This document shows, one piece after another, positions 1 to 10,948 of a stretch of DNA of 64,000 bases (position 1 is its first letter; each line of letters opens with the position of its first letter). The stretch covers positions 4,715,296-4,779,295 of the forward strand of contig NOKP01000001.1 in the NCBI GenBank assembly GCA_002682825.1. The letters run 5' to 3'. The stretch comes from Neonectria sp. B-13. Its lineage: Eukaryota > Ascomycota > Sordariomycetes > Hypocreales > Nectriaceae. Under the pieces are notes generated by a model. It was not told the origin of the DNA. It did not search any database and saw only the letters and a program-made list of their open reading frames with translations. The translations under genes and the position numbers were made by a program.

Positions 1-3000
1 GCTGAGCGCCTCCGTGGCATGAACCCGGAAAACAACGTCATCACTTCCAGTACGCTCAGGAACTTCCTCGAATGTATCATAAAGTATTGCACCTTTCGAT
101 ACAATTGCTTCAATTTCACTCCATCTGAGCGGAGCAGAATAGATGACTTGTTTTCTTTTATTTCTCGGCACCATGTCTCTTCATATATGCTCCTACATAG
201 ATTCCAGAAGCTAATAGATGATCCACGTATATACTATAGTCAAGGACATATTGTCTAAGGGTCTCACCACCCAGGAAGGCTATTGCGAATTTTCCTCTAT
301 AATTAAGGAGTTATTAAGATACTAATAACATGCATTAAACAAGCATGGCGTGACTGAATAAAATATCCCTCTCATTCCCTAGCTAAAGCAAGAAGAAGTA
401 TAACAGAGACAACAAGATAGAGTTCAATAGATGGTTTTCCACATTCTAGCTGCCAGGTCAGTCTCTAACACGTATCATGTTTACCAACTAATGAGTTTCC
501 CTACATGGTGTATCATCTCTGGGTATAATGGGAGACGATTTCAAGGTCGATCCGAGGTGCACGGACCATTCGTGAGATTCAACATAGCCATCTCTTGCAG
601 TGTCACGCCGAGTTCGAGTCTCGGTATAATAATGGAACAACAGGCATATTTGACGTTTTGGCTCATATTCTAGCTATCCACGGTAATAAATTCACCGTTG
701 ACTATAAACAATAGTTCCCAATCCTGTCTCTTCAAACGACAAGCCGTAACGCATAGTTCCCAGGCGCATTAAGACGAGCTCCCAAACAGAGACTTCTTCC
801 ACCATGTTAGCTGTGCACTCGCGACCGGCCTTCTCCCTTAGAGACTAATAGCTATTTCCTAGCTTGCTCATGAGCATATATTCTCGCCAGTCGTATGTCC
901 TGTTCAGCTTGCAAACAGTGACTTGAAGCAGTGAGCGACACGTCGCCCTAGATGCGTGCATTGAGCTCAAGCTCGACGTCCAGGTTTAGCCCTAGCAGTA
1001 GGAGCCCCCACGTTGGCTCACGCGGGACGGTGATGGGTGGGATTTATCGGGGATTGAGACGGACAATGGAAGTGGCAGTTGATTGACAATCGAGGGAAGC
1101 CAGAGACACGTGCTCATCCCAGTCCTGGACGAATAATAGGCCAATCTTCCATGATCCTGGTCAATCCTTGGCGACCCTTGTAGATATATTGTAGCGGCAA
1201 CACCCCGGCCCTAGGGTAGCTTGTTGAGTCGACTAGCGTTGGACGTTGTGAGTGAGCACCAGGATGTGGAACGGGGACACGTGCTTGTCTGCTCTTGAAC
1301 TGGTGGTTTTCGTATTTTGTAGCGGTGGCGGGCCATGAGATGTGACGTGCTGATACTTTGTAGATGGAGGTGGAGCTAAGAGATGGAGGATGGTGTGGAG
1401 GCTGTGGAGGCTGTGGAGGCTGCGTGATTGTGACCATCATGGTCTAGGTGCTAGTATGAACGTTGTAATTGATGAGCGACGGATGGGTGGATGAATGCTC
1501 CTACCTTACTCGTGTTCGCGATGATGGTATCTAGATGTATTACCGCTGTTGGGAGAAAAACAGTACAGTTGTTGCAAAACTGTTAAAGGAACAAGATCAG
1601 GCAAAAAGCTCAAGACTTGCCTTGCCTGGCTTGATTGATCGGTTCTGGTAAGTTGGGGTTTTAATGGGTCTGTGCGATGCTTGTTTTCCAGCTTGGCCTG
1701 CCTTTATATCGACGTCTAGATAAGAGCGAGTGGGCAGTATTCCTGGCCTTGGTGTTTGCTGATATGTGTGGATAAGTAGGTAGGTACAGTACCTAGTAAG
1801 GTACCTACTGGGCAAGTTGTTGTTGTTGTGCGAGTTTGATGTTGAGGGAAGTTGGCACACCTGCTGCGTCTGCCCCTTCTTCCACTTGCACGCGAGTCAA
1901 ACGTCAAGTCCATCGCACATGCACATCCCCCCGTTCTTCCTTCCTCCATTTCCTATAGACAGCCCGCAGCAAAAGCTCAAGCCAAGCTTTTATTTTATTT
2001 TACGGCCGCCGCTCCTTCCACCCCTCGAGCCCACCCCTGGCCAGCGCACGCCTCGCTGTGAACGCCGCACGACGACCACATGGGCGAATGCCCCACGCTG
2101 ATTCGCCCGCTGGCTTGGACAACATCGGAGAGCACGCGACCATTTTCTCGATGATGCTTGGTCCAAAGCAAAAGTCCAAGGTCCATTCGACCCCGAACCG
2201 GGGTTCCACGATCCATTCTCCCTTGGAGCTGCGGCCGCGGATTGGAGGGCTGCCAGGGCAAGAGCGGATTAACCATGAAACTCTCTTGCCTCGGGGAGTT
2301 TTGTGGCTTTTGCAGTGGTGGTGGTGGTGGTTGGGGTCCTGGGATCCTTCCTTGCTTGCGTCCTTCCTGCTCGTGCTTGTGCTCACTCCTGCGCTATGGA
2401 GATAGCGTGTGCGTGTGCGTGCGTGCGTGTGTGTGTGCTAAGGTACAGTAGTAGGTATGTACCTTGGTCGGTAAGTAAGGCACGTAGCCTCACAAAGCTC
2501 TGTGAAAGGAACGTGCCGCTGTGTTCTACTTATGTTTCTTCTTCAGTAGCTGAGGTATCTTGACCTGCTCTTCCATCGCTGGGGGCTTGTGAAACCCGAC
2601 GCCAAAGAAAGAATCTAGAGACAAGCTTTACACCCAACGCTTTCTGTTCCTTACAACCCTCTCCAATCCTCCGAATTCATCCTCGTTCTTCTCCAGCCTT
2701 TCCTCCCTCTCCCCCTTGCTCCTGCTCTCGTGCTCGTGCTCTTCCTCGCGGCCAGGCCAAGCCAGTTCAAGCCAGACCAGACCCGGCCAGACCCCGACCG
2801 AACCAGACCGGACCCTGTCACCGACGATCTGTCTACTGAGAACGCCCTCTTGCTCCTCCTACGATTCTTCATCATCTTCTATCTTCTTCTTCCCGCTGCT
2901 CTTGTCAATAAGAGAACGTGACTTGACTTGGCATTGAGTGTCTTCGTGATAAGTGTTGGTCCGCATCGGGCACATCTATCGCACCGCCATCGCCCTCGCC

Positions 3001-3272
3001 ATCCACGAGGCCGACATCGACACCCCACGTCAAACTTCGTCTCCCTCCATCCCCCATACTCACCCGCTTTTCCATATCACCCACGAACGCCTCTACACCT
3101 TCTATTACTCCCTGGCCATCGCATTCTTGTTCCTCACGCGAGCTGGATTGTCACCTCCACCGAGCCCCGGTTCTCTGAGACAGAGGTCCATTCTCCCCAT
3201 ACTCACCCCTCCCGAGGCTCCGACCAACGCCTCCTTGTATTCTTCTCTGTCATTCCATCCACACTTTCCAAG
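1..3272. other. Gene-free stretch at left edge, plus leader of the bHLH gene
   Basis: I see no gene I can support. The first 700 bases are AT-richer than the rest and carry only short, biased open frames. A T-arm-like hairpin at 608-624 is discussed under findings. Positions 1395-1421 hold three exact copies of a 9-bp unit (gtggaggct), and 2405-2437 is a CG/TG microsatellite. From about 2640 the strand becomes CT-rich up to the bHLH start at 3273, which fits a long 5' leader or core promoter. Confidence 0.5.
1395..1421. repeat. 9-bp tandem repeat, three exact copies
   Basis: The unit gtggaggct is repeated three times without mismatch. It lies in non-coding sequence, is a simple repeat and has no evident function. 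Confidence 0.8.
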
Positions 3273-4575
3273 ATGCCTCGACCAGGCCTTCCACTTACAC
3301 CGGGCTCCTCTTCCGATATCAAGGGCAAGGATGGTACTCAACAGCTTGCATCCTTCCAACTCTCCTTTGAGCTCCCGCCCCCAGCAATCCACGATGCCTC
3401 CCGGATATCGCCTTCAGGCTCTCGCATTTCGCCCACCAACCCCAGGCCTCACCTGCTTACGACAGCCTCGCAAGCATCGACGTTTCCCATGCAGCCTGCC
3501 GAGGCTGTGAAGGCCCGTCGACGGTCTTCTGCAGCCAAAGAGGCCAAGGACAACACCTTCGCCCTCCCCCCTCCGCCGACCCGTTCCCGCAAGATTATCC
3601 AAATGAAGCCACGGATTCAAGACTCGAACGCAGATGGGGAAGCTGGCAAGGAGACGACAAAGTCGGGCAGCAGGGCTTCTGCAGTGACCAAAGCTGCTGC
3701 AGGGTCAGCTGGCTCAAAGACGGCAACTTCTGCCAAGACCGACGACGTTGCGGCTGGGGATAAAGGCAAGAAGAAGCAACCAACCTCAACGAGTGCGGCA
3801 GGTCGCAAGATTGCAAGAAAGACGGCGCATAGCCTGATTGAGAGGCGGAGACGAAGCAAGATGAACGAGGAGTTTGCCGTATTAAAGGGTATGATCCCGG
3901 CGTGTACAGGAGAGATGCACAAATTGTCCATCTTACAGGTTTGTTTTATCCCTGCAGCCCTGATTTGAAAATCTCTCGACTCATACGAAATTATCTGCAC
4001 AGGCATCAATTGAATACGTGCGATACCTTGAGGACTGTGTGGCCCAGTTGAAGGCTCAACAGGAGGACGACATGACCCACACCGAGTCCGGCCGCCAAAC
4101 GCCCACGGCCCGCGATCGTCTGCCGTCAATCCGCGAGTTCCACCCGACCTTCCGGGGCGATCCCGCAGGCGACGGCGATATCGAAATGGAAGACTCAGAC
4201 GCCGGGTCACCGACCATACCTCTCGACTCGGACCGGCAGTCAAACCAGCCGTCCGTGTCGCCGGCTTTGATAGCCCAGGACGCTGTCGCCGCGCGCCACC
4301 GCCAGCAGTCATATTCGTCCGTGTCAACAGACGCCCGCCGCTACAGCTTCAGCACCTCGGCCACTACTTCACCTGCGTTCGGTCCTCAGGTTTATGGCAC
4401 AAGCTCGTATGCCCGCAGCGATGCCTCGGCCCCAGCGTCGGCTTTGACTAGCCCAGCCCTCAATCCGCAGAGCGAGCTTGACCAGGAGGCCATGGCTGCT
4501 TTGCTGATGCTGAATAATGACCGCCGCGGATCGAAAGCGCGAGGCCTATCAGTCCGTGATCTGCTTAGCACGTGA
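3273..4575 (+). CDS. bHLH transcription factor
   Basis: Two exons, 3273-3938 and 4003-4575, separated by a 64-nt intron (gtttgt...cacag), give about 412 aa. The basic helix-loop-helix spans roughly residues 178-245. The basic region reads AHSLIERRRRSKMN, with the His/Glu/Arg residues (about H186, E190, R194) that the class uses to bind E-boxes (CACGTG type). The intron falls exactly between helix 1/loop (HKLSILQ) and helix 2 (ASIEYVRYLEDC). The long N-terminus is Ser/Pro-rich and the C-terminus is Ser/Thr/Pro-rich, both probably disordered. I took the ATG at 3273 because the open frame upstream to 2928 has no ATG. The bHLH resembles a conserved Pezizomycotina HLH regulator, but I cannot name its pathway. 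Nuclear localisation is inferred. Confidence 0.85.
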
Positions 4576-5977
4576 ACTTGTCGCGGCGCAGCATGGCGCC
4601 GGTCGGTGACTTGGCACCCGTACTTGGCGGGTAAGCATATGTTGGTAGGCGCTCAGAGGTTGTAATGAGGTTACGTTGGGATCTTCAAAACGGTGTCCTC
4701 TAGCGGGCACACGAGTCGCTGGCAACGAGGGGCTGCGTTATCGTTCGATGAGCAGAGGCGAGGTGGTTTGGGAGCGTTGCATTGATGTCTACTAGGCGTC
4801 CAGCGCAACCTGACAACCCGGTCTCGACAATTCTGGGCTAGTGTGTAACGTCGCCAACCAAACGGACAAGAGACTCCTGAACTTATCACCGCAACGACAC
4901 TGGGCGCTACAATCACCTCATCAATTGTTCAAAAGAGGCGGTTATACTCAGTACGATGTGATATTGGATTGATTTATTAGAGTGAGAGACCTATCTCTCG
5001 GGTCGGCTGGTTTTCTTCATTCGGAGTTGAAGACGCAGGGGCGTTTTGATTTGGATGTCGGTTTGAAGACATTTTTGCGTCGTCTGTCCGCACAAAACGG
5101 GGCTTCATGGGTCCTTGTCACGGCAACTTTATCTTGACGAAGACACGGGTATTTTGACGGGGGTTGCAATTGGCACTTGAGGCGAAGTGGCAGCCAGGAT
5201 CTTTGTACAGCCGGTGTGGTGGTATGGGGAGCATGGACTTGGGCTCGAGGAAGAGTCTAGACTATCAACTCATCAATAGGAAGGGTTGCTTATGACACCG
5301 TGGTATACCTACCGTGGCAGGCTGGTCTTATCGTCCGAGCTTATTGCAATGGTAAACGAAGAGTATGCTTACTCCCAAAGCGTCGCTCCCAAGACAAATG
5401 CCGTCCCATACCCCGGCCTTTCAAACACAGACCTGCAACACGGCGTCTCCCCTCCTAGGTCTCTTACACGCCCTCAACGCCATATCCCGGCGCCGCCGCG
5501 CCCCGTCGCCCGCGCACGAGTCCCCCGCATAACCGCCCGGGTCGCCGGACGAGGGACGACTCGCAAAAAAACGGAGGGCTGGTGATCGTCTAGTTTCAAA
5601 ATCCGTCCCTTTCGTGTGGCGATGTCTTCTTCGTTTCAGCACGCTCACTCATCGTACGAGAGCGTCAAGTTCTGGCATCATGCAAATTGAAGACGGCATC
5701 TTGCGGTGCTGGAGATGGAAGGTTATGGTGTTGATGCGAGTGAACCGTGCATTGAGGACTATTGGTATATAGATGGGTGTCGACGCCGCTTGTTGAAGAG
5801 AGAGAGAAGATATCTTCATTCACTTCAAGCATACAGCAGCTCCAACAGGATCTAGAACACCTTCGTCTTTTCTTCTCTTCTATTCTCTCTCCCGCGGCCT
5901 GGTGCCCACTGTCCTCAATTTTTGGCTCCTTTAGTCTCCTTGTTTAATTCCCCAACACTCACTCCTCCTATCGCCAG
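4576..5977. other. Intergenic region, no supported gene
   Basis: Contains the 3' region of the bHLH gene and the promoter/leader of the next gene. From about 5800 the plus strand is pyrimidine-rich. Open frames at 5286-5585 and elsewhere are short, start at non-ATG codons and lack recognisable domains. A missing 5' exon of the downstream gene may lie here (for example around the ATGs at 5622 or 5681), but I could not join one with a convincing donor. Confidence 0.5.
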
Positions 5978-7094
5978 CTGCGCCGGCGTGGATAATCTAC
6001 TCTACGACTCGTTCTGTCTCTGTCTTCCCACCAGCTTTCCAGCTAGCAGGCCTAGGGAAAGCGACCCGTCCCGCGACCTCCCCGCCTACTCCGGTCCCGC
6101 GCTCCTCTCCCGACACCCGTCCGACGCCTTCGGAGTCTCCGCCGGCGCCCCGCTCCCCCGTGTCCTCCCGCTCAAGCCCGAAGGCTACGCCGTCCACCCG
6201 CCGCCGTACTATCCCGGCCGCACCGCCAGCCTCGAGGTCAAGCCGCTCCGTCTCGTCCGCGCCTCCCGCAAGCGCACCAAGTCGCAGCGCAAGCTCCCGC
6301 CGCCGCCAAGCTACCACGACAGCTACTCGCACACGCTGTACCAGTCCGTAACGACGCTTACCATCGAACCAAACCCCCCTCCCACGTATCTCGAAACAAT
6401 GGCTTCCCAGAACATCATGCCCAAGGTCGGTACTACTGCGGCTCCCCCCTCCGGTCCCCGGCCACTCGGCCCTAGTTCCGGCGGCAGCCCTCCCCGCCCC
6501 GCTGATGATGTCTTGGCTGACCTGCGCCGGCAGCTCGACGACTCGGCCTCGGATATGGGCTCCAGCGTCGACTCGCGGGGCCGTCGCCGCCGCCGCAACA
6601 ACAAGCAGCTCGCCGCCCAGGGCGGTATCAAGACCGGCGCCGTGCTGCCCCGCTTGGCCGAGACGAAGCCCGTCCGCCTGCAACTGGGGCTGAACCTGGA
6701 TGTCGAGCTTGAGCTCAAGGCGCGTCTCCAGGGCGACGTTTCGCTCACTCTACTGTAAGTCCGCTGTTTACAAGCCGATCCCAAAATGAAAACCCGGGGA
6801 GAAAACATGCTGATGAACCCGCCAGACAATAGAGTCGAGAAGAAGAAGGCCGCTCGCAAGTCCACGGAGCTGAGGCCCAACATGTCGGGAGAGGTCACCG
6901 TTGAGGAGCTCTTCTTCATGCGCCTGGGCACGATGCGCTTCCGCCAGAAGTGGCTGGAACGGGATGTCAGCGCGTCACTTACCACGTCCGTCATGCTGGT
7001 CATTGGCGTGGCCGGGTTCGTCCTCGGGTTCGTATCAAGCAGGCTGGTCGACTCGTGGACGTATCCGGGCCTGATGGTAACTGGTGGCTGGTGA
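5978..7094 (+). CDS. PPxY-motif protein with optional C-terminal membrane anchor (start unresolved)
   Basis: One frame is open with strongly C/G-ending codons from about 5978 to 6754, but its first ATG is at 6399. So either an upstream exon supplies the start (the pyrimidine tract ending in cag near 5977 or 6034 could be its acceptor) or translation begins at 6399 (MASQNIMPK). Upstream of 6399 lie three PPxY motifs, the ligand of WW domains: PPPY (6198-6209), PPSY (6303-6314) and PPTY (6378-6389). Later come a basic patch (GRRRRRNNK) and an amphipathic stretch (LGLNLDVELELKARLQGD). A donor at 6755 is followed by two acceptors. AG at 6825 ends the protein one residue later. AG at 6832 (78-nt intron) opens a further 87 codons to 7094, with a hydrophobic segment (SVMLVIGVAGFVLGFV) near the end. 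PPxY membrane proteins often recruit Nedd4/Rsp5 ligases; that role here is inference. Confidence 0.6.
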
Positions 7095-7544
7095 CACGCC
7101 TCGGTGGACTTGTGGATGCTGGGTTGTTGTATTTCATTTGTCACGATAGGTTTTGATGAACATAATGGGTCGACGGATGGGTACCCCTGATAGCTTAGGA
7201 AGCTGGAAATTGAACCCGTTGCTAAGATACTTTTGCTGCTTATCCGTGCTGTGATTGTTAAGAGTCCTCAGGGAGAACCTGACGTGAGTACTTAAGGAAG
7301 AACTCAAAATAGGGGATGTGGAAACAATTCACATATTGGATAAATCATTACTATGAAACATTTGACTCTCGCTTTCGCTTAGTGAGTAGGTGTTTACACA
7401 ATATTAAGACTCGGAGGTTTACTATGAAAGTAATCACGCTATGTAACGAAAGGAATACTGAGAAGTTCTTGTGTTTTACGTATATTCATAAAATTTTAAC
7501 TGATGGTCAACCTACACCCACCAATACTGAACGAATTAGTCTTA
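7095..7544. other. AT-rich non-coding DNA
   Basis: Base composition changes abruptly from GC-rich coding to AT-rich sequence. The only open frame (7316-7549) lacks a domain and fungal codon bias. It marks the left side of the accessory island. Confidence 0.5.
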
Positions 7545-7646
7545 ACTAATACTAAACCAAGCACTAATACTAAACTAAATACTAATATTAAACTAAACAC
7601 TAATACTAAACTAAATACTAATACTAAATTAATTAGTATTAGTATC
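7545..7646. repeat. Degenerate 18-bp tandem array ending in a palindrome
   Basis: Four full units and one partial unit of 18 bp (actaatactaaactaaat and variants) occupy 7545-7562, 7563-7580, 7581-7598, 7599-7616 and 7617-7634. Apart from one G in unit 1, the full units on the plus strand contain only A, C and T. The array runs into a 25-nt inverted repeat of two perfect 10-base arms, ctaatactaa and ttagtattag, around a 5-nt loop. A hairpin could form. The composition suggests a decayed repetitive element. Confidence 0.85.
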
Positions 7647-7826
7647 TAGCCCTATGCAAGCCATCTATCTCACATAAACGAGAGCACATATCTCTGACAA
7701 CCATGTCCAGTCTCTTCGGAAAAGCCCGGTTTCTGTTTTCTTATATCGCTGTTTACATGCTATAGTTGATTGTTTGATTCAGGACAGGTTCGTGGTGTGA
7801 GAGTAGTCCGCCCAATCCAACATATC

Positions 7827-9530
7827 CTAAAGTCTTTTGCGAATGAACGTCTTCCTCCATGATGTCTTCGATGCACCAGTTACATTGAGACCCGTCCCGC
7901 CCGAGGTAGCACTCATCAAATGTACTTCTGGGCCGCTTGATGGGGAGTTGAAACGTCTGATGCGACTAGATCGTTCTTCCAGTGACTTAACACTGCCGTT
8001 GTATTCGCAGATTTCAAACTGGAGTATGGGCTCTGTTTGGCTCTTGCGACGGATTGCCTCGTTCAGTATGTCCAAGAACATTACTGACGTTGAGACAACC
8101 ATGATCTTCTCTCCCCTGTAACTGTTGCGGAGGAATATCAACTGATATATGATGACCTCAACGCGGGGTGAGAAAATCTCATCGTTCGTGGCGTCCGATA
8201 GTTTTGAGAGCCACTTCATTGCGAACTTGGCGTCTGCCCGTCCTTTTCGTCGATGATAGGGCTCTTCATCCTCTGGTTCGGATCCTGCAAGTCCCTCATG
8301 CTGGCCAGGAATGATCTGGGGTCGTCCTTGATCGCTGTCAGGATCGTACGTGCCATCCTCTGCGTCTTCTGCGTAGACGAAACCTTCTTCCTGGTAAGCG
8401 AGTTGACCGGCCTCCGAGAAGAGATTATCCGAAAGCTCTTCCCCAGTGTCAATATCGTCTGCTTCGCCAGTCTTGATGGGGGCATCGCTCGAAGGTGTCT
8501 CGTCTGACCCAGGAACCTCGGGCTGGTCCACAGACGACCCGCTGCGAGTCTGCCTCCAGAAACCATGAAAATCATTGATCTGTTGTGGGCTGAGATGATT
8601 CATGTCGAGATCTGGCGGAAGGGTATGCTTCTTCCGAAATGCTTCAAACACCAAGTCCACCAGCCCTTCCAACTCATCAACTTTCCTCTCGTTTGGGTTG
8701 TTCGACTCTTCGTCGTCGTTCAAGTACTGAGCTGTTCGCAAGATTGGATTCGCCGCCCATTGTTGAGCTTTCACAAGCATCGCAAACCCTTTCCTGGCAG
8801 ATCTGCTGGCGCCTTTCCCACCAGAGCGATTACTTCCGCAGAGGAGTGACTTGCCAATTGCCACATAACGGGAGATCATGAAGACACTTTTCCACTTCCC
8901 CGTAAAATTGACCTTGACTTCGTGGGTAACCTTAGGTGGCAGGTTTAGATTGACGAAGGGACCACCACCTGGCAACAGCGCGGTCTGGCCGGCCAAGTCG
9001 TGCCACGTATTGAAAATCGGGGTTCCGGTCAGCAGAAACGCACAGCTGTACGTCAAAGGTCGTACAGCGGCGTTCAGCAGGGAGGACACACTTGGCCCGT
9101 TTTCGTTGGCGGGAAGTCAAACGGTAAGTCTTTGTCCCAGATGAGCTGGATGTAGCCAGCGAAGTCCCGCACGTGGTTGCTGAGCGGTGTGGCCGTCACG
9201 AACAAGATGGTTTCGTACTCGAGCTGCTGTAGCACCTTGTTGAGGATGGATCGTGGGTTCTTGATGTAGTGCGCCTCGTCCAGGACCACCCTGAAGAACT
9301 GCGCGTTCTTCAGCGACAGTGGACCACTGTAGACGACCGCCTCATTGTCGGCTGCGATGGCGTTGGGGGCGTCCTTGCCCTTCGTGTTCAGCACCAAATT
9401 CTTCTAGTCTTGGATGCTGAGCTTGGTGCAGATGGCGAGGAGGTCCTGGTTCTTGGAAAGGAACTCTCCCAGCAGGTGTTGGGTGGCAAAGATGTGGCCA
9501 GTGTAAGAGACGTGGAGGCAAAACAAGAGT
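7827..9530 (-). pseudogene. SNF2-family helicase relic, truncated and interrupted
   Basis: On the minus strand, pieces of an SNF2 ATPase can be read in order: a GHIFATQHLLGEFLSK segment (about 9500-9410), the DEAH box in RVVLDEAHYIKNP (about 9290-9250), the SAT-like motif LFVTATPLSNH, a region with GTPIFNTWHD, a long acidic middle, and the motif V region LMSATSGGTGLNVTGAS near 7870. Defects are visible: an in-frame TAG at 9404-9406 where Trp is likely, a frame change near 9074-9089, no Walker A motif upstream, and loss of motif VI downstream, where the frame runs to an unrelated stop. ATP-dependent remodelling is therefore not expected. It sits beside AT-rich repeats and a MITE, as decayed accessory genes often do. 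An active gene with unusual introns is less likely, because both ends of the core are missing. Confidence 0.75.
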
Positions 9531-10176
9531 TGCATAGTGTGGTCTCACGTGCCGCTTAGACGATGAGGAATACATATGTAAGCTTGGAGGGGAATGAGGA
9601 AGGAAGAAGGTCAAGGCTGGAGGGGATGAAAAAGGGAGGAATTTATAGTTGGAGGGAATAAGAAACCAACCCCAGGCAAGCAGTGCAATCAGTAATATTG
9701 CTCGCACGTCACACTTCAATGAGTAATTGCTGTTTGCACGTCAGTGATTCACATAATCCTGAATTTTATGAGTACCTAAGCTGCCGAAGTTTGACTTCAG
9801 ACTGAAGATCATTCACTCACTAGAATTATCTTTGCAATCCTACATTCTCACCACTTCACTTCACCAACTCTATCTAGTCTACGACATCTCCCTCGCCCCG
9901 CCAACCTTGTCAAAGTGCATCTTCGACAGCGGTATCACTTAACGTTACGACCCATACACTTTGAATTTGTGTGGCTGATCATCTCCCACGCTGCACAACT
10001 GTTTGTTCTGCCCCCAAACGTCTTTGACTCACTGCTAACCATCTCTCAGAGATCATTCACGTGAGACACAAGACGATCCGTTAACGAAAGCGTGAAACAC
10101 AATCGCTTCATGATTCTCAACGCCCGCTTGTCAAGCAGTTGCTGCGAAAACCTCGTGCCATAACAAACACTGCGCG
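9531..10176. other. Intergenic, no supported gene
   Basis: Low-complexity purine-rich plus strand at 9580-9660, then unremarkable sequence leading to the F-box gene start. I see no RNA gene or clear regulatory motif. Confidence 0.5.
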
Positions 10177-10681
10177 ATGGCTAACCCAGGACCGGGGACC
10201 ACGTCGCGGCTTTATACGATGCCAGCTGAGGTTACCACCCGCATGGCCTCGTTCTTGCATGGCAAAGAATTGGATAGAGTGACCAGAGCCTCCAGATTTT
10301 GCCGTCAGCGCTTTGGTCCGAGAATGTTCCGTCGTCTTCTATTTGAAGGCCACGAGGAGCAGCTCTCCAAGACCTTGGGCACGTATCTCCAGGCACGCGG
10401 CCACAGCATTAACATTCGGGGCTCCGTTCGGTATGCTTGCCTCGATTCGCAAACTGGTGATCGTGTACAGAAGAACCTCGCTAACACACACGCACAGTTA
10501 CCTTAAGATTGTTGTTGAATATCCTCAACCTCGCCAAATGCGTACATCCGACTGGAGACGATCATTCGAGCTGAAACCCGTTGACCGTCTTGCGGTAGAA
10601 AACCTGCCGATGCAGATCATCTCGATTATCCAGTCGATGTCCAAACTCAATTCTCTCGATCTCGACCTTGAATTCATATAA
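10177..10681 (+). CDS. Short F-box protein, probably a truncated family member
   Basis: Two exons, 10177-10430 and 10498-10681, flank a 67-nt intron (gtatgc...gcacag) and encode 145 aa. The N-terminal third is a recognisable F-box (YTMPAEVTTRMASFLHGK then SRFCRQRFGPRMFRRLLFEG), the helix set that binds Skp1 in SCF ubiquitin ligases. The second exon (YLKIVVEYPQP...LNSLDLDLEFI) looks like the start of the substrate-binding region that in fungal F-box proteins usually continues for several hundred residues. It stops here after about 60 codons. Codon use is less biased than in neighbouring housekeeping genes. The position between an SNF2 relic and a MITE suggests a gene cut short in a turnover-prone island. 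The reading frame and splice sites are intact, so expression is possible. Confidence 0.65.
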
Positions 10682-10948
10682 TATCCATCAATCATACCCT
10701 CGAGAAAAGGTTGGCTTGCCCTCCATTATGTATATAAATATCTGTGCGTAGCACTTACTTCCAACACTGCCTCAAAACACATGGTAACCAGGGCTGATCA
10801 TAACACCAGCTTATAACACACTTTCGCACACTCAAACTTATTTGGCCTCAGCGAGGTGTAACTAACGGGTGGTGACTCCAGCAAATTGACGTCGCTTCTA
10901 CCCGCAGAAAACTCGATAAGATAGCCCGGGGCGTGCCCTCTTCTCGTG

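Noticed and set aside
6323..7144. 273-codon minus-strand frame opposite the PPxY gene
   Set aside because: Codon quality and motifs are on the plus strand; the minus frame has no domain.
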